Source: Streptosporangium sp. NBC_01495
GTDB taxonomy: Bacteria; Actinomycetota; Actinomycetes; Streptosporangiales; Streptosporangiaceae
Assembly: GCF_036250735.1 (NCBI RefSeq)
Contig: NZ_CP109430.1
Location: forward strand, 1,302,001-1,366,000
Length of the DNA: 64,000 bases
Direction: 5' to 3'
Shown here: positions 53,720 through 61,629 of the stretch, in pieces
Position numbering within the stretch: position 1 is the stretch's first letter
Layout of the letters: each line of letters opens with the position of its first letter
Made by a program: the position numbers and the translations under genes
The notes under the pieces: model-generated
What the model was told of the DNA's origin: nothing
Database searches by the model: none
What the model saw: only the letters and a program-made list of their open reading frames with translations

Positions 53720-54301
53720 ATGACATTGCCGACGCTGGCCGTCGTGAGCGGTCCACCCGGAACGGGCAAGACGACGCTCGCACACGAGCTCGCCCATCAG
53801 CTCGGGTGCCCTGCGATCATCCGGGATGAAATCAAACAAGGGATGGTCCTGGCCACCCCGGGATTCACGCCCAGCTCAGAAGACCCGCTTAATCTTCCCA
53901 CGTTGACCGCGTTCTTCACCGTGCTGCAGGTCCTGCTCCGTGCTGGCGTGACAGTGGTCGCCGAGGCCGCTTTCCAGGACCGGCTGTGGCGCCCGAACCT
54001 GGAACAGCTCGCTGATCTCGCACATATCCGGGTCATCCGCTGCACGGTTCCGGCAGAGATCGCCCAGGGGCGGATCGCTCAGCGCGCCGAGCACAGCAAA
54101 CACCGGGCGGCACACGCTGATCACGATCTCCTCAAAGCCATCGCGGCGGGACAACACTCAATCGAGTCCTTCGCGCCGATCTCTCTGAACGTCCCCACGC
54201 TGATAGTGGACACCGCGAACGGCTACAGCCCCGATATTCAGCACATCGCCGCCTTTGTCGGACCATCGCCACAGAACGGTTCCCCAGCCAACGCAAGATG
54301 A
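53720..54301 (+). CDS. P-loop kinase-like ATPase (zeta-toxin/AAA-like)
   Basis: 193 residues, ATG 53720. VVSGPPGTGKTTLAHELAHQ is Walker A (residues 8-27). PAIIRDEIKQGM and VTVVAEAAFQDRLWRPNLEQ resemble small-molecule and zeta-type kinases; IRVIRCTVPAEIAQGRIAQR gives the lid Arg residues. No Walker B with DExx is clear. It would phosphorylate a small molecule, possibly the product of the preceding enzymes. It is 45 bases after the methyltransferase and last in the run, before a terminator. Confidence 0.75.
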   Translation: MTLPTLAVVSGPPGTGKTTLAHELAHQLGCPAIIRDEIKQGMVLATPGFTPSSEDPLNLPTLTAFFTVLQVLLRAGVTVVAEAAFQDRLWRPNLEQLADLAHIRVIRCTVPAEIAQGRIAQRAEHSKHRAAHADHDLLKAIAAGQHSIESFAPISLNVPTLIVDTANGYSPDIQHIAAFVGPSPQNGSPANAR

Positions 54302-54359
54302 CCTGTTGCGACCCCTCGCAGGGAGTGACGAGGACGTGATGTGAGGCTCCGCTGGCGTC

Positions 54360-54393
54360 CCAGCACCCGATTGGTGGACTGTTCGGGTGCTGG
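54360..54393. terminator. Hairpin terminator between converging genes
   Basis: CCAGCACCCGA at 54360-54370 pairs with TCGGGTGCTGG at 54383-54393, perfect 11-base arms. It ends the kinase transcript and faces the DUF397 genes. Confidence 0.85.
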
Positions 54394-54406
54394 TGATGCC
54401 TGGAAT

Positions 54407-54640
54407 TCAAGCCAGGGTGTCGAACTCGCCGCTCTTGACGCCGCCGATGAAGGCTCGCCACTCGCCGGGAGTGAAGGCCAGGCGGGGGCCGTCGGGGTTC
54501 TTCGAGTCACGCACCGCGTACGCGCGGTCGTGCCGCTCGTTCCCGACCTTCGAGATCACCGCGACCTCGACGCAATTTTGTCCGTTTCCGCTTCGCGAGC
54601 TCTTGCGCCACACTTCGCCGGCCGGTTCTGACGCGGACAT
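54407..54640 (-). CDS. DUF397 protein 1
   Basis: 77 residues, start ATG 54640 (AGGAGG four bases upstream; ATG 54643 would be one base away). Family pattern: WRKSSRSGNGQNCVEVAVIS, VRDSKNPDGPRLAFTPGEW and FIGGVKSGEF. DUF397 proteins are small partners of DUF5753/XRE regulators (the abaA/whiJ type) and modulate their DNA binding in development and antibiotic control. It is third in the minus-strand run with the XRE gene and a paralogue. Confidence 0.88.
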   Translation of the reverse strand: MSASEPAGEVWRKSSRSGNGQNCVEVAVISKVGNERHDRAYAVRDSKNPDGPRLAFTPGEWRAFIGGVKSGEFDTLA

Positions 54641-54662
54641 CATGCCTCCTGACATCAGGTCT

Positions 54663-54872
54663 TCAATCTAGGTCGAAAGCGCCGACCTTGACACCGTTGA
54701 CGAAGGTCTGCCAGTCACCGGGAGAGAAGATCAACGCGGGACCGTGTGGGTTCTTGCTGTCGCGAACAGCCACGATGCCGGTGAGGTTACCGGCGACCTC
54801 GACGCACTGGCCGTTGCCACCGCTGCGGCTGCTCTTACGCCACTCGGCGCGGGACAGATCTGGTGCGGTCAT
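54663..54872 (-). CDS. DUF397 protein 2
   Basis: 69 residues, ATG 54872 with AGGAGG upstream. AEWRKSSRSGGNGQCVEVAG, VAVRDSKNPHGPALIFSPGD and WQTFVNGVKVG repeat the pattern of the neighbouring paralogue at about 50% identity. A recent duplication is likely. Lies just after the XRE gene; partner role as for the paralogue. Confidence 0.88.
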   Translation of the reverse strand: MTAPDLSRAEWRKSSRSGGNGQCVEVAGNLTGIVAVRDSKNPHGPALIFSPGDWQTFVNGVKVGAFDLD

Positions 54873-54886
54873 CCCGCCTCCTAACA

Positions 54887-55741
54887 TCAGGTTTTCTGCG
54901 CGAAGTCGGCAGTCAGCTTACGTGAGGCTTCGGGGCTGAGTGCCAGGCCGCGAAGATAGTCAAAGACCAGGTTATACCGGTTAATCTCGACCTCTGCCTC
55001 CAGGAAAAGATCACCGGCCATGCTTTCGAGGTACACGATATCTGGGTCAGGTGCCGGGAAGTGAAGGACGGCGAACGAACCTTGTATACCAGGGTGGGCA
55101 CCGACATCGAACGGGATGACCTGGAAGGTCACGTTAGGTATGGCACTCACTTCGATCAGGTGCTCAAGCTGCTTCCGCATGATCTTCGCGCCGCCGACGC
55201 GACAGTGCAGGGAAGCTTCGGAGACGATGGCCGACAGTTGAAGAGGAGTGCTGCTCGTTAGAAGCTTCTGGCGTTCCATCCGCGCTTGCACCCGGCTGTC
55301 AACGTCGTCACCGCTGATGGCAGGTAGTACGCCCCTGACGAGTGCCTCGGCGTACTCCTGGGTTTGGAGAAGGCCGGGCATGTAAAGCGACTCGTAGTTT
55401 CGTACGGATTCCGCTTCTGACTCGAACCCGATGTAGGTCGTGTAGTGCTCAGGCAGTTCGGAGGGGAAGGAGTGTAGCCATCCGCGCTGTGCGGCTTCCC
55501 GAGACAGCGCTATGAGTTCCGTGCGATGGGGCTCCGGGACGCCGTAAAGATCGAGAAGTGTCTGAAGGGTGCGGGCCTGCGGACGGGCTTTGGCGGTCTC
55601 GATCCGGTACAGGGTGACGGTGTTGATGGACGTGCGAGCTGTCACGTCCTCTCGCGTCATCTGCGCAGAGTCGCGGAGTTGCCGCAGCTCAGCGGCGAGG
55701 CGGCGGAGCCGAACGGTTGAGACGTGGCGACGGCCGGACAC
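54887..55741 (-). CDS. XRE-family regulator with DUF5753
   Basis: 284 residues from GTG 55741, preceded by AAGGGG; the longer frame up to 55882 looks non-coding. HTH (residues about 10-70): LRRLAAELRQLRDSAQMTRE and DVTARTSINTVTLYRIETAK. The rest is DUF5753 with YIGFESEAESVRNYESLYMP, GLLQTQEYAEALVRGVLP, RQKLLTSS and FQVIPFDVGAHPGIQGSFAV. These regulators (WhiJ-like) act with DUF397 partners, both of which follow here. Targets unknown. Confidence 0.88.
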   Translation of the reverse strand: MSGRRHVSTVRLRRLAAELRQLRDSAQMTREDVTARTSINTVTLYRIETAKARPQARTLQTLLDLYGVPEPHRTELIALSREAAQRGWLHSFPSELPEHYTTYIGFESEAESVRNYESLYMPGLLQTQEYAEALVRGVLPAISGDDVDSRVQARMERQKLLTSSTPLQLSAIVSEASLHCRVGGAKIMRKQLEHLIEVSAIPNVTFQVIPFDVGAHPGIQGSFAVLHFPAPDPDIVYLESMAGDLFLEAEVEINRYNLVFDYLRGLALSPEASRKLTADFAQKT

Positions 55742-55954
55742 GGGGTCCCCTTCTGGCTGGATGGCGCAACCCGAGTTTGCCGGTGATCTCGTCGCAAGAC
55801 AACTTAGGTAAAGATGAGTTCGCAGTGTTGCGAAAGTAAGGCAGCGCATGCAAACTTGTGTCGAGGTTTCCAGGCTTGGCAATCACAAGCACGGAAAGTC
55901 ATCAGACGGTTACCTGTCGACGATTTCGGGCTGTCCAGCGGGGAGTGAGGCGAA

Positions 55955-56239
55955 GTGCGCGATCCGCAGCAAGAGCAGTACATCCACCTGGTACGACTCG
56001 GTTGGGACCTGCGGGTTCTCGGGGTTTCCAGCTCGTTGGTCGTTCCGGCCGCCGGGGCGCCGCTGCTGGAGGTCATGACCACTGATGGGGTACGGGTGCG
56101 TGTACAGGTGACCCGCCGCGCGTGTGGGTGGGCCTTCGTCTGGCGGCCGTGGTGGTCGGTGATCTGGCGGCGCGGTGAGTGGGTCTCAGCGGGGGCCGAC
56201 AACGCGGCCGACATGATCGCGTCGGCGGTGGCCGCGTGA
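55955..56239 (+). CDS. Small hypothetical protein with DNA-linked locus position
   Basis: 94 residues from GTG 55955, GAGGCGAA upstream. Two halves: YIHLVRLGWDLRVLGVSSSL with hydrophobic strands, and VTRRACGWAFVWRPWWSVIW with an unusual Trp-rich end. No family recognised. It overlaps the start of the ATPase gene (GTGA), so they are co-translated. This small gene is often seen before RsbW-like ATPases in abaA-type loci, but that is from memory. Confidence 0.65.
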   Translation: MRDPQQEQYIHLVRLGWDLRVLGVSSSLVVPAAGAPLLEVMTTDGVRVRVQVTRRACGWAFVWRPWWSVIWRRGEWVSAGADNAADMIASAVAA

Positions 56240-56727
56240 GCGCGCCGGAGCGGACCGGCCACGGCGCGATGGTCGCGGTGATCAGGCGCTGGGACGGGCT
56301 GCGCATCGTAGGGCAGCGTGATTTTCGAGGAGTCGCGCAGTCGGCGGGGGCCGCTCGCAGGTGGGTGGTGGAACTGCTGGGCGGCCACGCGCCCGCCGAA
56401 CTGCTGGAGACGGTCGAGCTGCTGGTCAGCGAGGTGGTGACGAACGCCGTGCTGCACAGCGACTCGGCCGGGCCCGAGGGGCTGGTGACGGTCTGCGTGG
56501 GCCTCGGCCGCGACCTGATCCACGTCGAGGTGATTGACGACGGCTCGGCCGTCAACGTTCCCGAGGTACGGGCGACCGACGGCGAGAGCCTCAGCGGGCG
56601 CGGCCTGGGCTGGGTGAACCTGCTGGCGAGCGTCTGGGGCAGCAGCCAGGACGAAGGCGGCGGAGCGGTCTGGTTCCAGCTCGCGAACGATCATGCCTCG
56701 GGACCCGGTTCTCACCTTTCCAACTGA
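56236..56727 (+). CDS. RsbW-like ATP-binding (HATPase) protein
   Basis: 163 residues from GTG 56236, overlapping the previous stop. GHKL fold: N box ELLVSEVVTNAVLHSDSA, G1 VIDDGSAVNVPEV (D-D-G), and RGLGWVNLLASVWGSSQDEG as G2. The N-terminal part gives a RAARRWVVELL-like helix. Proteins of this kind are anti-sigma kinases or orphan ATPases of the BldG/AbaA systems. Divergent from the DUF5753 regulator. Specific partner unknown. Confidence 0.8.
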   Translation: MSAPERTGHGAMVAVIRRWDGLRIVGQRDFRGVAQSAGAARRWVVELLGGHAPAELLETVELLVSEVVTNAVLHSDSAGPEGLVTVCVGLGRDLIHVEVIDDGSAVNVPEVRATDGESLSGRGLGWVNLLASVWGSSQDEGGGAVWFQLANDHASGPGSHLSN

Positions 56728-56787
56728 TGTCCTTCACGGCCGGATCCGAGCATTCGAAGTGATCGCGGACGGTAAGTCGTGGCCAGG

Positions 56788-57240
56788 TCAGGGATGGGTC
56801 AGGCGGTCGTAGACCACAGCGGCCGTCAGGCCGTAGGCCAGGTGCGGGACGATGTCGGAGACCCATGACGGCGCGCTCCAGTCGCGCGGGTCGGTCAGGC
56901 CGAGCGCGGCGAGCGGGACGACGCTCGCGGTCATCGCCATCGCCGACAACCCCAGGGCGGCCACCGGCAGCGGAACACGCCGGTCTTCGGCGAGCAGCCC
57001 GTAGAGGGCGCCGACTCCCAGACCCGTCGCGTACCCGAGCAGCGCGCCCAGGCCCTCGCGCCTGCTGTCGGCGGTCTCTCCCGAACCGAGGTCGGTACCG
57101 GCACGGTCGGCCAGCTTGCCCGCCGCCTGGGCCGGTAACCCACTCGCCGGACGGCCGCGTACGGTCATGTCCAAATAACCCGCGAGGTCCAGCGCGGTGG
57201 TGCCCGCCGCACCCGCGAGGATTCCCGCCGTCAGGCTCAC
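56788..57240 (-). CDS. Small membrane protein, unknown
   Basis: 150 residues, GTG 57240. Four hydrophobic segments: SLTAGILAGAAGTTALDLAG, ALLGYATGLGVGALYGLL, PVAALGLSAMAMTASVVPLA and IVPHLAYGLTAAVVYDRL. Between the first two, a charged stretch (LDMTVRGRPASGLPAQAAGK) faces the cytoplasm. No family could be named. The following 330 bases (57241-57574) hold no recognised gene, only the TetR operator and a GC-rich tract. Confidence 0.6.
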   Translation of the reverse strand: MSLTAGILAGAAGTTALDLAGYLDMTVRGRPASGLPAQAAGKLADRAGTDLGSGETADSRREGLGALLGYATGLGVGALYGLLAEDRRVPLPVAALGLSAMAMTASVVPLAALGLTDPRDWSAPSWVSDIVPHLAYGLTAAVVYDRLTHP

Positions 57241-57535
57241 GGCCGCCGTCTTTCCGCCGGTGCGGTACCACCGGACATCGGTGCGGCGTCACCGGACCGG
57301 AGCGGTACGACCGGATCGTGGACGCGTCCCGGTCTCGCGGTGGTATCGCCGCGGGTCGGCGTCTGCGGGCGTCTAGGTCCCGCGATGGTCTCGCCGCCGG
57401 TCCGCGCCGCCGGGTGTCGCCGCCGCACGACCGTGTTCCGTCCCTGTGACATGCGTTCTCCCTCGAGTCGGCAGTGAGGTCGATATGCCCGCCGCCGTCA
57501 TGACCAATCTCGCACCGGACACGTGCCCCCGGAGG

Positions 57536-57548
57536 TCTACGATGTAGA
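57536..57548. promoter_or_regulatory. TetR operator at the tetR promoter
   Basis: TCTAC-GAT-GTAGA, five-base arms and a three-base centre, 27 bases before the TetR start. The same dyad occurs twice in front of the SRPBCC gene at 60756-60790. Confidence 0.75.
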
Positions 57549-57574
57549 ACAGTGATTCGGACGCGGGGAGAAAA

Positions 57575-58222
57575 GTGAGTGCGGGGGAGCGCGGAAACAC
57601 GCACGGGCGGCTCAGCCGTGAGCTGTTCGTCGAGGCAGCCCTCACCCTGATCGATCGCGACGGAGTGGACCGGCTGTCGATGCGCCGGCTCGGCACCGAA
57701 CTCGGCGTCGATCCCATGGCCGTCTACTACTACCTCCCCAACAAGGCCGCGGTGTTCGACGCGGTCGTCGAGGCGTTGTACGCGGAGATGGAGCGGGAGC
57801 CCGCACCGGAGAGCCTGTCGTGGCGCGAATACCTGGTCTGGTTCTTCTCGCGGATGCGCTCGGTGCTCAGACGTCATCCGCACGCGATCGGCACTTTCGC
57901 CACCCGCCCCTCGTACGCCCCGTCCACGCTGCGGAGCGGTGACCGGGCACTCGGGGTCGTCATGCGATCCGGCCTGTCCGCCCGGCAGGCGCTGATCCTG
58001 GTCAACTGTCTCAGGGGCTTCACGATCGGCCGGTTGCTGGCGGAGGTCTCCGATCCCGTCGGCGGCCCGACCCTGGAGTCGGAAGAGGCCCGGTCGGCGA
58101 TGGACGCGGAGACGTTTCCCCACCTGGCACTCGCCATAGCCGAGGGCTACGACGCCGACGAGCAGTTCGAGCTGGGGATCGAAGCCCTGATCGCGGGCTT
58201 CGAGCAGACGATGCCGCCATAG
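57575..58222 (+). CDS. TetR-family regulator
   Basis: 215 residues from GTG 57575. HTH: ALTLIDRDGVDRLSMRRLGT then ELGVDPMAVYYYLPNKAAVF. A TetR_C_1-like ligand domain follows. Its own promoter has the dyad TCTACGATGTAGA, and the same dyad lies upstream of the SRPBCC gene, so that gene is a likely remote target. The ligand is unknown. Monocistronic. Confidence 0.85.
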   Translation: MSAGERGNTHGRLSRELFVEAALTLIDRDGVDRLSMRRLGTELGVDPMAVYYYLPNKAAVFDAVVEALYAEMEREPAPESLSWREYLVWFFSRMRSVLRRHPHAIGTFATRPSYAPSTLRSGDRALGVVMRSGLSARQALILVNCLRGFTIGRLLAEVSDPVGGPTLESEEARSAMDAETFPHLALAIAEGYDADEQFELGIEALIAGFEQTMPP

Positions 58223-58498
58223 TGCTCCAGCGGCGCTTTGGGATCTATGCCGGTAGTGGCGTCGGCGAACCTGGGCTTGATGACGACGTCGCCACCGTGA
58301 CCATCGCGAAATATCCTCGATGAATCGAGCCGAGGACGGGTACGGCGAGCAGCCGGCTGGTTCTGGAGATGAGTGCTGGAAGCGCCTGTCGGTTATGCCG
58401 GTACAAGCTCCTGACCGACGCCTGGTCCCGCCGCCGCGTTACCCGACCGATACGCTGACGTTCCAACCTGGAACCCTTCGGCAGAGTTGTTCAGATAC

Positions 58499-58990
58499 AT
58501 GGACCGTTACGAGGGGTTCCAGGAGTTCGTACGCGTTCGTCAGCAATCGCTGATGCGGACGGCGTACCTGCTCACCGGGAACGCCCATCTCGCCGAGGAT
58601 CTGCTGCAGACGGTCCTTGTCCGTGTCGCCGCGCACTGGGCCAAGATCGCCGACGGTAATCCCGAGGCGTACGCCCGCAAAGCCCTGGTGAACCAGACCA
58701 TCTCGTGGCGCCGACGCAAGCAGGTCGAGCTGCCCGGGGCCGAACTGCCCGAGCAGGCCGAGTCCGGGCAGTCGCATGACGAGGCGACCGTGCGCCGCAT
58801 CGCCCTGCGCCACGCGCTGGCCCAGCTCACGCCGAAGCAGCGGGCCGTGATCGTGCTGCGCTTCTACGAGGATCGTACCGAGCACGAGACCGCGCAGCTC
58901 ATGGGCGTCTCAGTCGGCACCGTCAAGAGCCAGACCAACTACGCGCTGTCGAAACTGCGCGCGCTCGCCCCTCAGGAGGTGTATCGATGA
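58499..58990 (+). CDS. SigE-family sigma factor
   Basis: 163 residues from ATG 58499 (TTG 58487 in frame). Region 2 starts GFQEFVRVRQQSLMRTAYLL and TGNAHLAEDLLQTVLVRVAA; region 4 has LTPKQRAVIVLRFYEDRTEH, ETAQLMGVSVGTVKSQTNYA. This is the compact SigE class of Streptomyces (ECF without a C-terminal extension). It overlaps the next gene (ATGA), which encodes a membrane partner. Probably envelope-stress linked by family, not by evidence here. Confidence 0.9.
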   Translation: MDRYEGFQEFVRVRQQSLMRTAYLLTGNAHLAEDLLQTVLVRVAAHWAKIADGNPEAYARKALVNQTISWRRRKQVELPGAELPEQAESGQSHDEATVRRIALRHALAQLTPKQRAVIVLRFYEDRTEHETAQLMGVSVGTVKSQTNYALSKLRALAPQEVYR

Positions 58991-60078
58991 AAACGCTACG
59001 CGAGGATCTGCGGACGCTGGCCGAGCAGGCGCCCACCGTCGATCTGGCGGCTCGGGCGGTTCAGGGCGCCCGCAGAAGGCGAGCGAACCGCATGGCCGTG
59101 GTCACGGCCGTCGTGCTGTGCGTGATCTCCGGTGGCGGCGTCGCGCTGTTCCAGCAGGTGTCCCCCGCACCCCAGATTCTGCTCGCGCCTCCGGAGACCA
59201 CGGTGCTCCCACTGCCGGGGAAGGGAATCGGACCGGTCGAGCAGGCGTACCGGCCCAGTTGCCAAGGCAACAGCGAGTCGTGCGCCAAGGACGCCTGGCG
59301 GATCGTGACGCGTGAAGGCGACACCTACGAGCTGGCCGAGGCGGCGACGGGGCCGCTGGCGGTCACGGCGGACGGCCGCAGGGTCGCGTACTACAGCTCG
59401 AAGCAGCGCGGGATCGTGGTACGCGACCTGGCGAGCGGCCGGGTCTGGAAGTCACCGCTGAAACAGCCCGAGGAGGACTTCGCGGTCGAGTACACGCTGC
59501 GACTGTCGCCCAGCGGGCTACGGTTCATCGTGTCGGGGTGGGGTGGGCGTCGAGAGCCGAACAAGCTGGTGGACGTGGAGCGCAAGACCGTGACCGACCT
59601 CGCCCGGGGATGGTGGCCGGTGAGCGTGTCGGACGGATCCGGACCCGTCGTGCTGGCCAAGCCGTATTACAGGACCAGCCGGGTGTGGGTGCTCGGCCAC
59701 GATCCGATCACCATCCAAGACTTCACGTACTACTACAGCGCCCTCGCACCCGACGGGCGGACGCTCGCCCGGCTGGGGCAGACCTTCGATCGGAATCGAG
59801 AGCCGATGGTTCAGCTGGACGGCTCGATCGTCGTCTTCGACGCGATTCGTGGCGGCGGGGAGACCCGTGTTCCGATAGCCGGCCTTCCGGAAGGGGTCGT
59901 TCCCTCAAAGCTCGGGAGCTGGCTGAACGACACGGAACTGACCGTGCTCGCCGGATTTCAGGGGGGGAACGAGCCGGCGTCGGTGGTGTACGCGGTGAAC
60001 GTGCGGACGGGCGAGAGCCGGGAGCTGTTCGCGCTGCGTGACGGTGACTCGATCGTGGTGCCGGGACTCATCCGCTGA
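58987..60078 (+). CDS. Membrane-anchored propeller-like partner of SigE-type factor
   Basis: 363 residues, start overlapping the sigma stop. Short cytosolic part (DLRTLAEQAPTVDLAARAVQ and an Arg-rich stretch), then one membrane helix (AVVTAVVLCVISGGGVALFQ). The outer domain has strands like LAVTADGRRVAYYSSKQRGI and TLRLSPSGLRFIVSGWGG, as in WD40/TolB-type propellers. No ZAS zinc motif. Likely modulates the sigma factor; inferred from coupling. Confidence 0.72.
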   Translation: MKTLREDLRTLAEQAPTVDLAARAVQGARRRRANRMAVVTAVVLCVISGGGVALFQQVSPAPQILLAPPETTVLPLPGKGIGPVEQAYRPSCQGNSESCAKDAWRIVTREGDTYELAEAATGPLAVTADGRRVAYYSSKQRGIVVRDLASGRVWKSPLKQPEEDFAVEYTLRLSPSGLRFIVSGWGGRREPNKLVDVERKTVTDLARGWWPVSVSDGSGPVVLAKPYYRTSRVWVLGHDPITIQDFTYYYSALAPDGRTLARLGQTFDRNREPMVQLDGSIVVFDAIRGGGETRVPIAGLPEGVVPSKLGSWLNDTELTVLAGFQGGNEPASVVYAVNVRTGESRELFALRDGDSIVVPGLIR

Positions 60079-60110
60079 CCGCGGCCGTATCCGCGCATCA
60101 CCAGGTGCAG

Positions 60111-60141
60111 GGCGAGGTCGGCCTCAACAGGCGGCCTCGCC
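60111..60141. terminator. Weak hairpin between converging genes
   Basis: GGCGAGG (60111-60117) pairs with CCTCGCC (60135-60141) across 17 bases. No T-tract follows. Confidence 0.35.
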
Positions 60142-60263
60142 GGCAGGACGTGCCGACACCGGAACGACGGTGGTCGTGCCGGTGGCAGGATGAAGCCGAG
60201 GTGAAGGTGGAGGGTCTCATGGGTCAGGCGGACGCGTTTCAACGACTTACCTGACCTCTCAGG

Positions 60264-60755
60264 TCAGTGCGACCGGCCGCCGGATGGCTTGTCCGTCGAG
60301 CACTCCTCCGCGAGGGCCTCCTCGAACCACCTCATGTCCCGCACCAGCTGGTGCCGGTTCAGTCGCATGATCAGCGTCAGCAGCGGATATCTCGCCTTCG
60401 CGGTGAGCTCGACGTTCCACACGACGCGCGTGCCTCCCGGGACCTGCTCGAACCGGAAATCCCACACCGCGCGCCTGAAGGTCGGCGAGTTCGTCACCTC
60501 GATCCGCGCGTGCCGCTCCGGCTCGTACTCGGCCACCCGGTACGACGTCGTGATGCCCGCCCGCCGGTCTCCTGATCTCTTCGGGCCGACGGTGTCGAAC
60601 GTGTAGCCCGCTCTCACCGGCCCGTCGCTGGTGAGCACGACCTCGGCCACGCTCCGGTCCCACTTCAACTGGTTCATGGGGTCGACGGAGAAGTCCCACA
60701 CCTGTGTCCTGGGGTAGGGGACGTCCAACTCTGTGTGGATGCGCATGAAACCCAC
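60264..60755 (-). CDS. SRPBCC-family protein
   Basis: 163 residues from GTG 60755, or 160 from ATG 60746. START/SRPBCC fold: ELDVPYPRTQVWDFSVDPMN, QLKWDRSVAEVVLTSDGPVR and FEQVPGGTRVVWNVELTAKA. These proteins bind hydrophobic ligands or act as aromatases or cyclases. It is alone on its strand next to a TetR gene. Its promoter holds a pair of dyads like the operator of the TetR regulator at 57575, which probably controls it. Confidence 0.82.
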   Translation of the reverse strand: MGFMRIHTELDVPYPRTQVWDFSVDPMNQLKWDRSVAEVVLTSDGPVRAGYTFDTVGPKRSGDRRAGITTSYRVAEYEPERHARIEVTNSPTFRRAVWDFRFEQVPGGTRVVWNVELTAKARYPLLTLIMRLNRHQLVRDMRWFEEALAEECSTDKPSGGRSH

Positions 60756-60790
60756 TTTCTACGGTGTAGAGCGATTCTACACCGTAGAAA
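60756..60790. promoter_or_regulatory. 35-bp double palindrome operator before the SRPBCC gene
   Basis: TTTCTACGGTGTAGA at 60756-60770 and TCTACACCGTAGAAA at 60776-60790 are exact complements with the spacer GCGAT. Each arm contains a dyad of the TCTAC-nnn-GTAGA type. It touches the SRPBCC start, so bound protein would block expression. Confidence 0.85.
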
Positions 60791-60838
60791 AGCAGTCGCG
60801 AGCCGGTCCGGCTTCGGCCTTGGTGCCGGGGGAGTGGG

Positions 60839-61525
60839 CTACTTCTCGTCTCGGTGCGATGGGCGTGCGAGCAGGCCCGCGATCAGGATCTCGAGGGTCT
60901 CGCGGAGGGCCGTGGTGAAGTCCAGCCGCATGGAGGCCAGCGACGGGTCGGCCTCGTAGGCGGCCAGCATCGCGGCCGCCGGGCGCGAGTGGGTCCATAC
61001 GGCGCCGGTCACCATGAAGGTGGCGCCGGCGAGCCTGATCGTGTCGTGCTCGCCGAGCTCGCGGAGGTGTTCGCCGATCAGCCGGCCCAGGGTGGTGGCG
61101 TTGGCGATGGCGGTGCGCTTGTACTGCGCGGCGACCTGCGGGGAGACGTTGTGCTCCAGCACCGCCGCCTGGGAGGCGAGCAGGTCGCACAGGGCCGGGC
61201 GGTCGGCCAGCGAGGTCGCGAGCGTGGCGGCCACCTGGTCGCCGCGCTCGTACGGCGTGCCGGCGTCGACCGCGGTGGTGAGCGCGTCGCCGAGCCGCCC
61301 CAGCCACTCCTGTGAGGCGACGTCGAGCAGTTCGAGCAGCACGGCCTCGCGGGACTCGAAGTAGCGCAGCACGTTCGACTTGGCCAGGCCGACGCGCCGG
61401 CTCAGCTCGTTGAGGCTTATCTGTGCCACCGGCATCTCGGCCAGCATCGCGGCCGCGGTGTCCAGGATGGCCCGCCTGCGCACCGCGCGCTGCTCCTCGC
61501 TGCGCGCGCGTTGGAACGTCGTCAT
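60839..61525 (-). CDS. TetR-family regulator
   Basis: 228 residues, ATG 61525. HTH: AAAMLAEMPVAQISLNELSR then RVGLAKSNVLRYFESREAVL. The TetR C-terminal domain runs to TLEILIAGLLARPSH. It is divergent from an SDR gene, and three copies of one operator lie between them. Its own recognition site therefore differs from the TCTAC type. Ligand unknown. Confidence 0.86.
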   Translation of the reverse strand: MTTFQRARSEEQRAVRRRAILDTAAAMLAEMPVAQISLNELSRRVGLAKSNVLRYFESREAVLLELLDVASQEWLGRLGDALTTAVDAGTPYERGDQVAATLATSLADRPALCDLLASQAAVLEHNVSPQVAAQYKRTAIANATTLGRLIGEHLRELGEHDTIRLAGATFMVTGAVWTHSRPAAAMLAAYEADPSLASMRLDFTTALRETLEILIAGLLARPSHRDEK

Positions 61526-61538
61526 CCCCGCAGTCTAC

Positions 61539-61604
61539 AGACCGGCGGTCCCTTGTTAAGAGACCGGCAGTCTGCTAGTTTTCACATCAACAGACCGCCA
61601 GTCT
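61539..61604. promoter_or_regulatory. Three TetR operator copies in the divergent promoter
   Basis: AGACCGGCGGTC at 61539-61550, AGACCGGCAGTCT at 61561-61573 and AGACCGCCAGTCT at 61592-61604. The consensus AGAC-CGSCR-GTCT is a dyad with four-base arms. Three sites in 66 bases between the TetR and SDR starts. Confidence 0.75.
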
Positions 61605-61629
61605 TTAAGCGAGATCCCAAGGAGTCGCC

